Notes: generated from the sequence alone by a model not told the origin. Shown: positions 11,611 to 23,110, counted from the stretch's first letter. The stretch: DNA of 64,000 bases from Ulota crispa (GCA_963920765.1 OY987244.1:3970501-4034500); one strand, 5' to 3'. A program made the numbers and translations.

Positions 11611-12573
11611 CCCTTAAAGGCCCAACTATCGCATGGGAGACAAATGAATTTGGGGCATGTGTCTATAGCTAAACTACATTGTGTGATTTTTTGAAACTTT
11701 TTTTTGAAGGTGGGGAATTTCAAGACCTATATTGGCATCTAATTATTTCTTCATTTCAACATTTATTGAAGAAGTTATGCATGAATTTCTGAAAATCAAG
11801 GGAGAGGTAGCCCAAAAAGTTTTTTTAAAAACTACATTTTTTGAAATGAAAACCTGCAATTGGTTCTTTGGATTTATACATATGAGGGAAGCTTTGAATC
11901 ATTCAATTTTGGTTGATGAGATGAAAGTTATGAGAATTTTTGGTTTGCGGGTAGGTATGTAGTCTTCAAAACCTCCATTCCTTTTGCCTCTTGTAAAATT
12001 TGGTGCTTTACTTTTTTGAGCTCTTTGTGTATTTGGTTTTTTGAATTTATTTTTCCAAGTTGTAGAAGACTAAGGTTCCTTGGTTTTCACCATTTGGATC
12101 AAAGTAATTTGGATTTCTAAATTTTACATAAATCCTCCAACTTTGCCTATTGTATATGCATATTTCATGGCCTTACGGCACTGCAAGATTTTACAAAGTA
12201 TGATTCACACCTCCAATTCATTTGAAAATTCTCCCACTCTTACCTAACTTGGTCTTCTACATGGGAAAAAAAACCTCAACTTTGCGTAGAGCATTTTTTT
12301 TGATATAAGAGTGGTCAAAGGCTTCTGAAATTTTTGGGCAGCATGGATTTTTTTTTTTTTTTTTTTTTTTTTGCAATTCACATGACAATATCTCATTCCT
12401 CTACATCTAAAATGAGCTGATTTTTTTCCTACAAGTACCTCCCATAATCTAGGGCAAGATCTTACAATTGGATTTCCAAAACATAGTTTTTTTCCTACCT
12501 TTCTACTCATTCCCCCAAAAGTGACTGTTTTCAATGACTTTCACAAAAAAAAGAGGCTTGAGCGGTTTAGAGG
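11611..12573. mobile_element. piggyBac-type TTAA MITE, 963 bp
   Basis: The ends read CCCTTAAAGG (left) and CGGTTTAGAGG (right), a degenerate inverted pair, each bordered by TTAA (11607-11610 and 12574-12577). Target TTAA with CCCYTAAA ends matches the 10.3-kb piggyBac element at 21402 and the other TTAA MITEs here. Internal sequence recurs in reverse at 4150-4692 and partly at 63210-63958. A poly(T) run lies at 12349-12372. It is non-coding. Confidence 0.65.
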
Positions 12574-12577
12574 TTAA

Positions 12578-14137
12578 TACAACATAGAATCATGCAACTC
12601 GGAAAGAAAGAAATCTTAAAGAAATGCTTATTCACCTGTACTTTGAACACAAATGTTTTTGCTTGCAGTAAAACCTAAGTTTGAATTGAGGGGTTTATTA
12701 TTGTTTTAAAATGATGGGAAAACCGTGTATATATTGTAACTTTGCAAGAGCATGAAAAAAACCTTCACAATATTGAGTTTTAGCAAACATGTATTATGGA
12801 TTATGCCTCGTTTGTTGCAAGGAATCGTATTTTTACATATTCCATAATCGTACGTTCTTTTTTTCAGTCTTTATACTGTATATTAGTCAATCAAAAGATG
12901 ACTTCTCAAAGACGCTCCTTAGAATACTTCTTATTGTAGAAAATGGTACATAATAAATCCAGTTAATTTTCCAACCCCATTTGGTAGTGTGTTTAGCTAA
13001 ATCTTAACTATTCATGCAGTTTTGAACCATGTTTGTCATTAAAATTTGGAAGATTCCTTAAGTACTTTGTCTTGCGTAGAACTCCCAATGTTTTGCATAG
13101 GCCTTTGGATGTGAAACATAGGTCTCTTGTTTTGCATAGAGTTCCCAAACTCTCTCTTTCTGATTAGTATTACTAGGCTTTGGACAGTAGAGAACTAATT
13201 AAATACAACATTTTGGCTCTTACATGTAGAGTACAAAAAAACAAACGTCATATTCATTGAAAGTGGACAACTCTTACAAATTGGAACTTTTGACTTTTTT
13301 TTCTCAGAGAAATGCCATATTCATTCAATTGGGAATCTATTGACTATTTTCCAATGAAATGAGATGTATATCATTTAGAAATACGCTCTTTTTGGACCAT
13401 TTAGTCTGAAATTTTGAACAAAAGTTCATTAAGCAAGTTTCAGGTGACCTCCTTAATTGAATTAAGGGGGACTATCTGGATTCAGGTGAAAAACAAATAG
13501 GACCCATGTTTTTCCCCTTTTAATGAATATTATGTTAACAACCTAATCAACTAGCTATCATAAATCTGAAATAGTTGTGGCGTAGCACCTTTCAAGAATA
13601 ACAGCAACTAGCACCAGACAAAAATGACCGGTCACCTTTAAGAACCCTCACTTGTTCAAAGTGAGCCTAAATTCTCAATACGAGTTGTTGGAAATTGTTC
13701 TTCAAATCAATTTAGAGGGTGCTCAAACAACAAATCTCTATAATCAAAACATACATTTTATTCCTCATGAGTAAATAAACCATTTAAGTATCACATATAC
13801 AAGTATGCCTTGCTCGCTCTTTACAAAGTCACACATTTTTTTTTTCTCTTTTTCCATTATTTGATTGGTCCAACTTGCTCTTTTGTTCAACATGCATATT
13901 CACCACCCTTTTCCCTCCCTTTTCCTTTTCCTTTTCCTTTCCCTTCCCCCTTCAGTTTTTGATGACTTCTCCACCCTTCCTTTCCTTACCTTTTCCTCTC
14001 CCTTCTCCCTCTCGAATATGGAATTTCTAATGTTGACACAAAAAATTCAATCTGTGCCCACACTTCATAGTTTAGATATCTATCATTTGAATTTGAATTT
14101 AAACTTTTATTTCTTATATCTTCTTTTGCCACGATAG
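12578..14137. other. Spacer with a degenerate CATATTCATT-ended repeat
   Basis: Between about 13240 and 13535 there are inverted CATATTCATT/AATGAATAT ends of the same type as the MITEs at 15550-15804 and 56408-56665. The C/T-rich stretch around 13890-14020 gives a leucine/phenylalanine/serine-rich open frame that is a composition artefact. No gene is supported. Confidence 0.4.
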
Positions 14138-14221
14138 AGAGACACAATCAAGACAGAAGTGCCATCGAGAAAACCTCCCTACCAGCACAAAGGCAATACC
14201 AGGTTGCACCAGTCTTCATGC

Positions 14222-14410
14222 CCGGGTATCGTGCGGAAGACGAGATCCAGATGTATCTCCGGGTATCTTGCTGAAGACTAGAACCGGAAGTATCTCCGGC
14301 ATCGAGCGAAAGATTAGGTCCGGATGTATACCCGGGTATCATGCGGAAGACCAGATCTGGACATCTTTCCGGGTATAGAGTGGAAAGTAAGTCCGGGTAT
14401 CTATAGTAAG
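14222..14410. repeat. 37-bp minisatellite
   Basis: Units starting CCGGGTATC recur at 14222, 14259, 14296, 14332 and 14369, with a shortened unit at 14393. The period is 36-37 bp, with internal GCGGAAGAC and AGATCCGGA blocks. The period is not a multiple of three, so the open frames across it on either strand are not evidence of a repeated protein. Confidence 0.85.
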
Positions 14411-14560
14411 TCTCCAACGAGCAGCAAGTCCGAAGAAAAGGCCATGTCTGGTGAACCTCTTTTTCTCTTTAGCCTGGACGATCTCGAGCTGTGGCGTGCT
14501 GCAAATTTGGTATTAGAAGATCGCATTCCCTGCTCTTCAACAGTGCTTTATTCTAATTAA

Positions 14561-14860
14561 GATCGACTTCTGTTTAGATTCTTAGTATTCTGTTTTCTCA
14601 CAACATTTAGATCAAGACGGAGGCCATTGCAAGTAGAAATCAGAGTGAGCTCAAGCCAGTAGATCGACTTCTGTTTAGATTCTTAGTATTCTGTTTTCTC
14701 ACAACATTTAGATCAAGACGGAGGCCATTGCAAGTAGAAATCAGAGTGAGCTCAAGCCAGTAGATCGACTTCTGTTTAGATTCTTAGTTTTCTGTTTCTT
14801 CACAAGTTTTAGATCAAGACGGAGGCCATTGCAAGAAAAAATCAGAGTGAGCTCAAGACG
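14561..14860. repeat. Three 101-bp tandem repeats
   Basis: Units start GATCGACTTCTGTTTAGATT at 14561, 14662 and 14763. The first two are nearly identical, and the third carries a few changes. The tail of each unit (GATCAAGACGGAGGCC..CAGAGTGAG) recurs once before each of the two small ORFs at 15320 and 15959, so the array is part of the same local duplication history. Confidence 0.9.
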
Positions 14861-14938
14861 TGCCATCCTCTCTTCACTAATTTCTTTCTCCGAGGCATCA
14901 AGAACTTCCATCTGTAATTACGATTGTCGAGTTCTGCG

Positions 14939-15120
14939 ATAGATATAGAATTCTCCGGCGTCACCGTTGAATACCGTAGCTCAATCTTGGAAGAAAGACT
15001 CTAACAGTAGTACGTCCATGATGATATTTTTCGTGGTTCTAGTTCTTGGTTTCTTGCTCAGTTTTGTGTTCACAATTCTTGTGAGGCTTTTGGTAATGGT
15101 CGTAGTGTGTGATTAGACGA
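14939..15120 (+). pseudogene. Decayed first copy of the 43-codon membrane-peptide ORF
   Basis: This stretch aligns with the two intact ORFs downstream: it has GATATAGAATTCTC, then CTTGGAAGAA, then AGTACGTCCATGATGAT followed by a hydrophobic stretch. The equivalent start codon reads ATA, indels shift the frame, and a stop interrupts it. The flanking noncoding sequence is also shared, so it looks like the oldest unit of a three-copy tandem array. Confidence 0.6.
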
Positions 15121-15319
15121 CGAAAGGGTCACGATGAATAGCACCGAAGAAAATTAGGATCGGATCGGTGTATTCAAAGGGATCAAGACGAGGCCAAGAA
15201 GTAATCAGAGTGAGATCAAGAAGAGTCTGTAGCGCCAACTATTCTTTCGTTAATTAGTTTCGCTTGTCGAGGTGACGATTGTTTCCATTTGTAACGAACA
15301 TTGTCGAGCTCGTTCTGCA

Positions 15320-15451
15320 ATGGATATCGAATTCTCGAGTGCCGCGATGGAGGACACAATCTTGGACGAAGACTCTGACAGTACGTCCATGATGATTGTC
15401 GTGGTTGTAGTACTTCTTCTCTTGCTCGGTGTGCTGATCACATATTTCTGA
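15320..15451 (+). CDS. 43-aa acidic single-pass membrane micropeptide, copy 1
   Basis: I do not recognise this gene. The ATG-started ORF encodes an acidic N-terminus (MDIEFSSAAMEDT, then a Glu/Asp/Ser-rich stretch) followed by about 17 uninterrupted hydrophobic residues (MMIVVVVVLLLLLGVLIT) and a two-residue tail. That layout would suit a tail-anchored or single-pass membrane microprotein. It is one of two intact tandem copies. The pair differ at only four residues (D/E at 16, and the last two), while flanking sequence shows more change, which hints at selection but does not prove it. It could be a chance ORF in a repeat. It is preceded by TAACGAACATTGTCGAGCT, shared with copy 2. Confidence 0.45.
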   Translation: MDIEFSSAAMEDTILDEDSDSTSMMIVVVVVLLLLLGVLITYF

Positions 15452-15549
15452 GGCTTTTGGTATTGGTCGTAGTGTGGTTAGACGACGAAGGGATCACGTA
15501 GAGTGAAATTGTTTAATAGCACCGAAAAAAGTTAAGATCGGACGGATAT

Positions 15550-15804
15550 CACCATATTCGTTGAATTGGGAAAAAGAGTACATTCTGGGACTTTCACTAT
15601 TTCTGACATTATGTGAAATTCAGCATATTACAAAAGAAACAAACCTGCAATTTTTTGTACAACATTGAAGTCTCAGTGATTGCCTAAAAGAATTTCAAAT
15701 GACTTTCAACTTTCAGCTATAGCTATGCCTTCATTTATTGTATGTAAGATTAACGTGGAGTACAAAGTGGTACCTCTGTTTTTCCCAATTTAACGAATAT
15801 GGTG
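15550..15804. mobile_element. Short MITE between the two micropeptide copies
   Basis: The ends are inverted repeats: CACCATATTCGTTGAATTGG at the left and its near-complement AATTTAACGAATATGGTG at the right. The length is 255 bp. Similar ends bound 56408-56665 and a degenerate copy near 13240-13535. It interrupts the tandem unit, so it inserted after or during the duplication. Its target duplication is unclear. Confidence 0.65.
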
Positions 15805-15958
15805 TTCGGATTTATTGATGTGAATCAAGACGAGGCCAAGAAAGACATCAGAGTGAAATTAAGACGTGTCTGTAGCGCCAACTATTCTTTCGTTGGTTTC
15901 TCTTGTTGAATAGACGATTGTTTCTACTTGTAACGAACATTATCGAGCTAGTCCTGCA

Positions 15959-16090
15959 ATGGATATAGAATTCTCGAGTGCCGCGATGGAGGACACAATC
16001 TTGGAAGAAGACTCTGACAGTACGTCCATGATGATTGTCGTGGTTGTAGTTCTTCTTCTCCTGCTCGGTGTGCTGATCACATTTTACTGA
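15959..16090 (+). CDS. 43-aa acidic single-pass membrane micropeptide, copy 2
   Basis: This is the second intact copy of the ORF at 15320. It has the same length, the same start context (CTGCAATGGATAT), the same acidic head and hydrophobic tail, and ends in TFY rather than TYF. The nucleotide differences are few and several are silent. The repeated block also includes 120 or more bases upstream (AATCAAGACGAGGCCAAGAA and TAGCGCCAACTATTCTTTCG), so the duplicated unit is larger than the ORF. Function is unknown. Transcription of either copy cannot be judged from sequence. Confidence 0.45.
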   Translation: MDIEFSSAAMEDTILEEDSDSTSMMIVVVVVLLLLLGVLITFY

Positions 16091-16520
16091 GGTTTCAGTG
16101 ATTGTAGTCGTGGTTATAAAGTGCAGAACTAATTATCAAGATACTACACAGAGCGAGATCGAAGAATCTTTAGAGTGTGATTGTAATAGTGGATCAAGTA
16201 GTGTGCTCCAGTAGCAGATGTCGTATGGTGATCCAAAGTTGTTATGAAAGAAGATGATCTTGGAAACCTCAAGTAGTGTATTAATTTAGCTCTTCAAGAA
16301 GCTGGATCTCCTGGCAATGTTCTTTTTGAAGCGTCTCTGCTCGTGGAACGATTTCTTTTATTAAAGAACTGCATAAACAACGTAAGACTTTGCGAGTTGT
16401 GGTTGGAGATCTGGATATCAAAGCCTTTTGAATAATCTACCTGAACTGTTCTACATATGGAGCTCGAAATAGCAGCGGAGGCTGTGGATATTGCTCCAGA
16501 AAATCCCTCTTCGTCGCTTG

Positions 16521-17380
16521 ATGGAGGTAAGCTTTCAACCGCATCCACCGTTATTGTATTGTGTAGTGTTTGATCACATTCTTATGTTCGGCCTTGAATA
16601 ATAAGACCGGTACTTATTTTCTTGAAGATGCTCGTGATAAGTTGTAAGTTGTTACTCGCTTGAAAATGGAAAGTCACTTTGTATATTCCGCCGCTAGAAT
16701 TCTAGTCGCAAGTCGAAAGAACCTATCTTGGCTGTCTTTGCACTGAAGAACTTAAATGGATTTTATAACATGCTTGAACGTCCGCAGTTCTTAGATATGT
16801 GTTACTTGGAGGCCTTTCAGAGCTCTGATTATATTAAACATTCAGTACACTTACTGGTGTCTTGATCTAAATTTCGTGATGATAGACCCGATCGTGGCTT
16901 GCTAAGGCGTGCATATATATGTTCGTGTATATTCATGTTTCATGTTCACTAAATTCTTGCTGATCATATTGAAGCTCCTAAATTATATTTCACTGTTTCT
17001 TGTAGTAGGGCAAAAGAGTGACCGCTAGTGCAACTGGCATCAGAATTGAGCGGCTAAATTCTTCCCAGACCGGTATGGTAGCAGGAAGCTCACAACTAAT
17101 GGTGAGAAAAGCTGTCGAGAACATGAAGGCTTACGTAAAGAAAGAGCTGACAACAAAGAGGACAAATCTGGTGACTCCGTCTGAGGCTATGGAGGAAGAC
17201 ATCCAGCAGCTCCTCACAGGATTGGAAATCAACCATCAGGTTTACCTCAGTATTTTGGTTTATAAATCTGATTCAAGGACCACTGATCATCTCTTCTTTT
17301 ACGATATTCCTGTGAAGACTTTGGTTAATCAAAATTGCGATGACAACATACAAAGAGCTTTTAAATTAGTCAGTTCTTGA
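16521..17380 (+). CDS. Possible two-exon gene, unknown 125-aa protein
   Basis: An open frame at 17009-17380 follows a good polypyrimidine/TAG acceptor (intron to 17008). In phase with it, an ATG GAG lies directly before a consensus GTAAGC donor at 16527. Joined, they give a protein starting MEGKRVTASATG with a Lys/Glu-rich helical-looking middle (KAVENMKAYVKKEL). I recognise no domain. The CAG/GTTTAC inside it near 17238 could be another donor, so the end is uncertain. Base composition resembles the micropeptide cluster and not the spacer. It could be a real small gene or chance. Confidence 0.3.
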
Positions 17381-18075
17381 CCCATTACTTGCTCAAGTTC
17401 GACTTCAGTGGTTACGGTAGTTTGCCATAATCAGGGACAGTTTAATGCTTTTACAGCTACGTTCTGCCTTAGTTTAGTGTGTTTTTGAGAATGTAATTCA
17501 ATGACCACAGAACCTCTGATATCTTGGCTATGTCAAAACACTTGGTTGATGTTGTAAAGGATGTGATGCAATTCTGATGTAGCAGAAGTTAGCTTTTTTC
17601 AAAACACGAACCATAGTTCTGTAACCGGAATCCGGATTGCTAGAGGCAAAGAAAGCATCCTTTGTGTATTCATGTACCGCATATAAGAGGGGAATCGCAG
17701 TATCTTTTTCAAACTCTAACACTGTTGTGAACTTTTTTCCTCTACATGATTGCGAACCTGTTGCTTGAATTGGATGGAAGAGACGCTCCAATGCCTCCAC
17801 GGAAGGTATAATTCATTCATTAAACACAAAGAAGCAGTACGCGTGGGATCAAATAGTGAAAGTTTAAATCTCACGGTTGGTTTTAATTTCCACTCTAAAA
17901 AACAGAAATACACAATTTCATCTGCTCTTATACTCCTGCTTTCAATAGATACAAGCCATGCTTTTTTGTTGCTACATTAAAGAGTACTTCCAAGTATCTT
18001 GGACGTAAATATGATTCATGAGTAACGCTTTTGCTAGTTACAGAAAGACACGTCACTGTAGTGTTGTCGGAAGTG

Positions 18076-18129
<54 letters not shown>

Positions 18130-18984
18130 GCATTGACATAGACAATGGGCAACCAGATCCTTTATCACATTTGGCTGACCTCATAAAAAGGTCACATTGC
18201 AATGAGACGTTTTCGCAAGTTCAGTTGAGTCGGTAGATGCAGAAGACAGTGACCAATTCAATAAGGTTCTATCACAACATACTGGAAATGGGAGGAGATT
18301 AAAGGGTTCCAAGACATAAATAACGTCAACGAGGAGGTTTGCAGCTGTCTGAGAATTACAGTGCTTGGGAAGAAATTTTGACTTCACCGGATAAATCCCG
18401 GCATTTTTTATATTCAACCAGGTTTTTTTTTGTCGGATTGCACCAAATATTTTCTATATTTACACTATACTAAACTATATTTAGATGTTTTGTAAAATTT
18501 GCCCATTTTTTAGCCAGCAGTTTTCAAATTTCAACGGGTTGTTTTACAATTTAAACTGGCTGACAATACACTAAATGCCGGGTTTTCCTGCACATTGCTG
18601 CAAAAACCTCTACTGTCCTTTGAGAAGTTACAGGTCTCTGTAAGCCGTCATAGCATTGCCAGCGCAACCCATCCACATTGCAGCAGTTTCTACTGTAGGT
18701 TGAGAGCAGATTCGGTAAGTCCTGCTGAATTGATTTTTTTTTGAGAAAAAAATAATTTGGCAATAAGATTAGGCATTTTAAAAAAAAAATGTTATTATTT
18801 GGCATTCAACCAAAAATATTAGTAGAATTTAGTCTTTTTTGAAGCATCTTTAGCTTTCTAAAATGAGCCCTTGGTATAAAATTTACAATGGATTGAGCCT
18901 TCCATTGCTAATTAAGCTTAATGAATTTTATAATATGAAGCATTTTAATCTTTTGACTTGTTTGACATTGGACACTTTTGGAGA
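17381..18984. other. Spacer with (TA)n and dispersed repeats
   Basis: A (TA)n microsatellite lies at 18078-18122. Around 18400-18600 is a copy of the dispersed family with CACTATACTAAACTATA and CCGG..CCGGG-type ends, also present near 37850-38045 and 55090-55265. A 90-codon minus-strand frame at 17528-17800 has ordinary protein-like composition but no recognisable motif, and I leave it uncalled. Confidence 0.4.
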
Positions 18985-19482
18985 ATAATTTATAAAATAA
19001 TTAGGCAAACATTTTGGAAAATGATTTTATGCCAAATCTGCTCTCAACCTATAGTACTATTTTTTTATACATCATAGAAAACGTGACTAGGAAGTTCACA
19101 ACCTCTTTTACTGTTTTGATATGAATATGTGGTCATTATGCAATCAAGTGCATGACATAACATTGTTGATTGGCCAAATTTATTCCCCCTGATGGAGGTA
19201 TATTCCTCCCCAGATTCCTGGAGGGGGGAATTCATAATTTATAGAATAATTAGGCAAAATTTTGGAAATTGTTTTTATGCCAAATCTGCTCTCAACCTAT
19301 AGTACTATTCTTTATAGATCATAGAAAACATGACTAGGAAGTTCACAACCTGTTTTTCTATTTTGATATGAATATGTGGTCATTATGCAACCAAGTGCAT
19401 GACATAACATTGTTGATTGGCCAACTCTATTCCCCCCCAATGGAGGTATAGTCCTCCCTAGATACCTGGGGGGGAACTCAAT
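18985..19482. repeat. 249-bp direct tandem duplication
   Basis: The two units start ATAATTTAT at 18985 and 19234 and stay closely similar to the end, sharing GCCAAATCTGCTCTCAACC and TTGTTGATTGGCCAA. Each ends in a C/G-rich inverted block (ATTCCCCCTGATGGAGG..). The divergence between units is low, so the duplication is fairly recent. It is non-coding. Confidence 0.85.
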
Positions 19483-20153
19483 TATAAAATAATCACTCTT
19501 GAATGGCTGGGCTCTACACAATGCTGGACTGTGAGTGGCTGGGCTGTACACGTAGCGCTAGGGGGCCTCCTACTTCTGTGGGGAGCTAAAGGGAGCCCTC
19601 TAGCATTGGTGAACAATGTTATGGACCAGCTGGTTCTGCCTATAGTAGTATTTTACTAGGAATGAATTACAAGCTTGCAGCAAAGACAAAGTACAATAGC
19701 ACTATTGTAATGGATAAAGTTTCTATCATTTTTAAAACACTAAAGGGAACTGATATCCGTACCACATCTTTTCGTATATTTTACCACACCTACTATATAT
19801 GGTCAATATTTATGATATTATAGTAGGTATGGACCTCACTAATTTGAAAATACAACCTGATTTTGAAGTTGCAACTTCAATTATGTTTTTTGGCTCCAAA
19901 TCTCAATCATAATATCAATTGAAAATCAAAATTATAGTAAGTTTGATTTGAATTTTTTAATTGATACTATGAGCAAGATTTGGAGTTGTATTTGCAAAGT
20001 AGTAATGTTATGCCAATGGTTCACACCAACTATATTACCATAAATATTGGTTATATGTAGTAGGTGTGGTAAAATAATTGAAACATGTGGTACATATATC
20101 AATTTCCAATACTAAATTGAGAATACTCAAGAGAGTTTCTAAATTGAAAGTAA

Positions 20154-20514
20154 GGGGCAATTCACACTGCATTCCAAGTCCCATCTTTATAAGTTTCAAC
20201 TCAACTCCAGATCTCAACTTAGTTGGATTATTTAGGATAAAAAGGAGTTCTATCAAAAGTCATGAATATTTTATACAAATAAATTGGGGGGAATTGGGCT
20301 AAATGTTGGGTTTAGCAAAATGGTCAACCCAAACTTTGAGTAAGTTCCACCTTTTTTGGCTCCAAAACTTCCAAAAAAGTGATGCCATGTAAGCAATTGG
20401 AATGTGGGACTTGGAACATAGTGTGAAGTGCCAAGTCCCAACTTTTGGTGCCACACCAACTAGATTCTTAGATTTTAGTGGTAATGGGAAGTAGGGCATA
20501 ATGTGAATTGCCCC
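20154..20514. mobile_element. PIF/Harbinger-like MITE, 361 bp
   Basis: The terminal inverted repeats start GGGGCAATTCACA and the target duplication is TAA (20151-20153 and 20515-20517). Its length and internal blocks (CTCCAAAACTTCC, CCAAGTCCCA, CATGAATATTTTATAC) match the elements at 54692-55051 and 61467-62141. It is non-coding. Confidence 0.8.
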
Positions 20515-20517
20515 TAA

Positions 20518-21397
20518 ACTTAATAATTCTTACTTTAGATTTATACATTTTGAATATGAGAGTTTATAGAAGAACAATTGATTTTAGATACACTTACAAG
20601 CACCAATTTTTTTGGAAATTCATAGTTTATCAAAATGATATCCATACTAGCTAAGGAATTCTAATTTTTTTTCTAGTTTCTAACAAGGTCTGTTTAAGAC
20701 AATTTAATAATAGACACCATTCTTAATACTTGTAGAAACCCATGTTTGCATAATTATTTTTGTAGACTAATGTAGATAGATTTATTGTCCATCCCTCATT
20801 CCAAATGTTCTTGTGAATTTACAAATACAATTATTTCAAAACATACAACATACAGATGCAAGATATAATTTGAAGCAAAAAGATAATCAATAAAAAAAAG
20901 CATGTAATTAAAATCATGTTCTAATAAAGATGATATATAGATGTTCAAGAAAAATGTTCATAATAGGATACTGAAATTAGTGAGTGGTTTTAGGAACCCA
21001 ACTGACTTTGCCTTATTCTAGTTTTTGCATAGAATATTCAAGTGTCAATTTTGGACTTTACCTAAGTCTATTAGGAAACTACTATGTGTGACTTCAATAA
21101 TGTAGAATAATAGCTTTCAAATAGCTTTGCTTGATTGTAGGTGATCTAACCTTAAATTGTACAATCATACTACAAAAATTCCATACTCTTTTTTTTGGAC
21201 TCAAAAATTTATAGCATAATATAACAAAATACATGTTTTGACTTGTTGATGCATCAAAAATAATTTCATGACCCAACTTTACAAGGATGCATGAAGCTTA
21301 AAGTGGCGGAATTGGATATGCAGATATGCCCACCTTTACTTCTAGAACTTCAAATTACAAGAAGAATCTTGACATAAGGTAGGCTTGTGTATGGACC
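20518..21397. other. AT-rich spacer
   Basis: AT-rich DNA between the MITE and the large piggyBac-like transposon. I see no gene, RNA or resolved repeat here. Confidence 0.5.
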
Positions 21398-21410
21398 TTA
21401 ACCCTTAAAT

Positions 21411-21431
21411 GTCACAGCGTGCCGCTGTGAC
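21411..21431. repeat. Subterminal palindrome of the piggyBac-like element
   Basis: Two perfect 9-bp inverted arms GTCACAGCG/CGCTGTGAC surround a TGC spacer, starting nine bases inside the element. Related TTAA MITEs in this window carry other palindromes at the same place (GTCCCCTCGGGGGAC, GTCCCTTCAGGGGAC). I infer a transposase-binding or end-recognition role. This is not demonstrated. Confidence 0.7.
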
Positions 21432-21971
21432 CAATATACAGTGTTTTCTTTGTATTTGGAGGTGTTTCTTTGGTCGGGTGAGGCTGGGCTTTGGAGGGTT
21501 TGGTATTTGTGCTCTCCCCTACAGCATGAGATGCTTTGCAGTTGAATGTGATTGTTTTCCAGGGAGCAAGAATCGTTTGTACATTTGTTGGTCTACAATG
21601 TACGTATTTTGGTTGCAAGTTTACAACCCGGAAGAGAGTCGGGTGCAACGGAGCCCATGTGGCCGTCAAGTCTCCTTGCTGACATCAGTCGAGTGGTTTT
21701 TTGGCGGGAGGAAATTTATGGTTTCCTAGGTGTAAGCTGATGAAGGGGAGAGTAGAGCGGCAGCACAACTACTTCAATGTACTGGCACAAAGTTACAGCG
21801 GATTCTTTTTTATTGAGGGTGCCGTTAATGGAGCAGCTCTATGGTTTGGGTTTTGACTGCGTCATTCAAGCTTGGGATAATGAACTGCGATGGTGGCTAT
21901 TGATTCTGGTGGTTTGGCTGCGGGTGAATGTTTCCGCATGGGGAAGATAGCCTAAAGGTTAGGGTTGAGTT

Positions 21972-23110
21972 ATGGGGTCATCGGAGGTGCCGTTGCCATC
22001 ACCAGAATTGGATGCCAACGGAAGAGCTTTGTACCAGTGGGCAACGCAACGTGGTGCAAGTGAAACGCAAGCTCGCTACATCCTTTCCTTGACAATTTCT
22101 ATGATTCTGTGCGAACAAGGCATTCTGCCTCAAACTTCTTGGTCGGTAGGAATTGCAGACCCTGCATGGCATTGTTTTTTGTTCAGGCGGCATGTCCAAT
22201 ACATCAGGCTGGAAGGAATGATTGAACGAAGGTGACCCCCGTGGATTTTTTGACCATATCAATTTGCTAATCAGGCACAAGTACTTCCTAGATTCACAAC
22301 TTTGTACCAATGCCGCGCCTACGGGAAGAGGCCCAAGCGGAAGAGCAAGTATGTCAAGCGCAACAGTCGCCGACCTTGCAAGCCCCTTTGCGACGGAGAA
22401 TAATGGGAAATTGGGAGGCCATAGCTATGATGCAGCCAAGCAGCATGAACGAGGTGACAATCCCCACAACTTAGGCAGTTGTCAACACGCAGGAGGGGAT
22501 AGTGACTCCAACATCAAATCCTAGCCAAAATGTTCTTCCGAGTTTGCCAGTACGACATCGCGCAGCAAAAAATTGTGTGGTGGTCACAGGAGCTCCTTTG
22601 TAGTTGGGGATTCCAGAAGACTCTTTTCTCCCTCCTTCCTTGTAGAGGGTGGTTCGATAATTGATTCAACTCCAACATCCACTAGATCAACTTGGGAGCG
22701 CCCTTACAGTCCAACTAGAAACCACAAACACAGTAGAAGTGGCGTTGACTCCTCAAAGAAATGACAATGCTGAAGGTGCAGGAGCAAATCTTGCAAGACG
22801 TGGGGGGGGAGGGGGGAATGGTCTGCACAGGGGCAGAGGTTGGAGGGGGGGGCAAATTGCTATGGGGATTGAAGGTGGAGTTATTACTGCAAGCGCGGAG
22901 ATGGGGTGCACGAGGGAAGGTTTTGCAAGAGGGCGAGGGCAACGGGGTAGAGGAGGCCAAAGGGGCCCTGCCAGAGGTGCCGGAAGGGGTGCAGGGGGGA
23001 TCCTGCAACATCCCAAGGTGCCGGATGGATGGATTCCACCCACTATTTTTGCAGCAACTAGGAGCCCGATTACATTGTGTTCAAAGGTTTTACCTCGGCT
23101 GAGATCCAGG
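21972..23110 (+). pseudogene. 5' open frames of the piggyBac-like element, RG-rich, unknown
   Basis: The piece from 21972 to 22235 starts with ATG and encodes MGSSEVPLPSPELDANGRAL and onward, with a helical WATQRGASETQARY segment. A second frame (to about 22522) continues after a frameshift. From about 22750 to 23020 the sequence encodes a strongly Arg/Gly-rich stretch (GRGQRGRGGQRG), followed by DGWIPPTIFAA. RG-rich tracts commonly bind nucleic acid. These pieces are upstream of the recognisable transposase and may be its N-terminal exons or a separate passenger. I do not recognise them. Confidence 0.35.

Noticed and set aside
13865..14137. 90-codon Leu/Phe/Ser-rich frame
   Set aside because: It is produced by a C/T-rich low-complexity run.
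17528..17800. 90-codon minus-strand frame with protein-like composition
   Set aside because: No domain is recognised and no partner exon was found. A chance frame cannot be excluded.
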